From contig JAFGXA010000006.1 of the NCBI GenBank assembly GCA_016936855.1, forward strand, positions 20,369 to 84,368: a DNA stretch of 64,000 bases, read 5' to 3'. Both the position numbers and the translations under genes were made by a program. Positions 63,894 through 64,000 of this stretch are shown piece by piece (the first letter of the stretch is position 1; every line of letters starts with the position of its first letter). The DNA comes from Gammaproteobacteria bacterium (GTDB lineage Bacteria; Pseudomonadota; Gammaproteobacteria; UBA9339). Below the pieces are notes generated by a model. The model was not told the origin of the DNA and did not search any database. It saw nothing but the letters and a program-made list of their open reading frames with translations.

Positions 63894-64000
63894 TGCAAGT
63901 AATACGCCATTTAGGGGTTAATTGTCCAAACGCACGAAATTTCCGCCAATACCTCTCCAACCCTTGCTGCGCCTAGCTTTCACCGCTTAAATTGATTTCC

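Overview
The window looks like the chromosome of a low-GC (AT-rich) gammaproteobacterium of the order Legionellales (Legionella/Coxiella/Berkiella-like), probably a host-associated or intracellular bacterium. The main evidence is a stand-alone IcmL/DotI-family gene (6081-6770), the inner-membrane component of Dot/Icm type IVB secretion systems. It sits among ordinary gammaproteobacterial housekeeping genes and a series of large, lineage-specific proteins that look like secreted effectors. The order is an inference from gene content; the genus cannot be settled from this window.

Layout. 1-8.1 kb: the 3' end of tsaB; a minus-strand run of a cNMP-binding/CPBP protease-like gene, miaB and an MFS transporter; a KimA-like potassium permease followed by icmL; then nrdR-nusB-pgpA. 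8.1-18.1 kb: typA, two putative effectors on the minus strand, a SAH-hydrolase-like gene with an unknown partner, radA and tRNA-Leu(CAA). 18.1-30.1 kb: a putative effector ending in two NPF motifs, the pntAa-pntAb-pntB transhydrogenase operon, tgt, fmdB-aspS, and a 1502-residue putative effector. 30.1-36.6 kb: csiV, mfd, a YciC-like membrane protein, a cytosolic 5'-nucleotidase, and a response regulator whose phospho-acceptor aspartate is replaced by glycine. 36.7-42.4 kb: three consecutive genes for putative effectors, the first two sharing a domain. 42.5-50.1 kb: an overlapping run of a beta-CASP nuclease, a thymidine/AMP phosphorylase-family gene and cdsA; an L,D-transpeptidase; then yajC-secD-secF. 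50.1-55.3 kb: a CsrA-sponge-like small RNA, a Phd/VapC toxin-antitoxin pair, a BON lipoprotein, and pyruvate:flavodoxin oxidoreductase (nifJ). 55.3-64 kb: two or three lineage-specific genes with a shared translation leader, including a 39-aa ORF; a RecB/AddA-like helicase-nuclease; an aromatic amino acid permease; an RNase Z-like hydrolase; and a small membrane protein.

Most striking non-coding signal: the minus strand just downstream of secF (50091-50337) has ten GGA motifs in about 210 nt. Several sit exactly in hairpin loops, and the element ends in a perfect Rho-independent terminator. This is the architecture of RsmY/RsmZ/CsrB RNAs that sequester CsrA; in Legionella such RNAs control effector expression and the transmissive phase. 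Intergenic regions also hold long near-perfect inverted repeats at convergent gene ends (10208-10280, 16459-16610) and dispersed GTCATCCC-type repeats. One copy of a repeat tail runs directly into the start codon of tgt.

How the parts may fit together (inference): IcmL marks a Dot/Icm-type system. The lineage-specific proteins with coiled-coil, repeat, C-terminal membrane or acidic-tail features are effector candidates. The CsrA-sponge RNA and the degenerate response regulator are candidate regulators of that repertoire. I saw no CRISPR array, rRNA, transposase gene or prophage.
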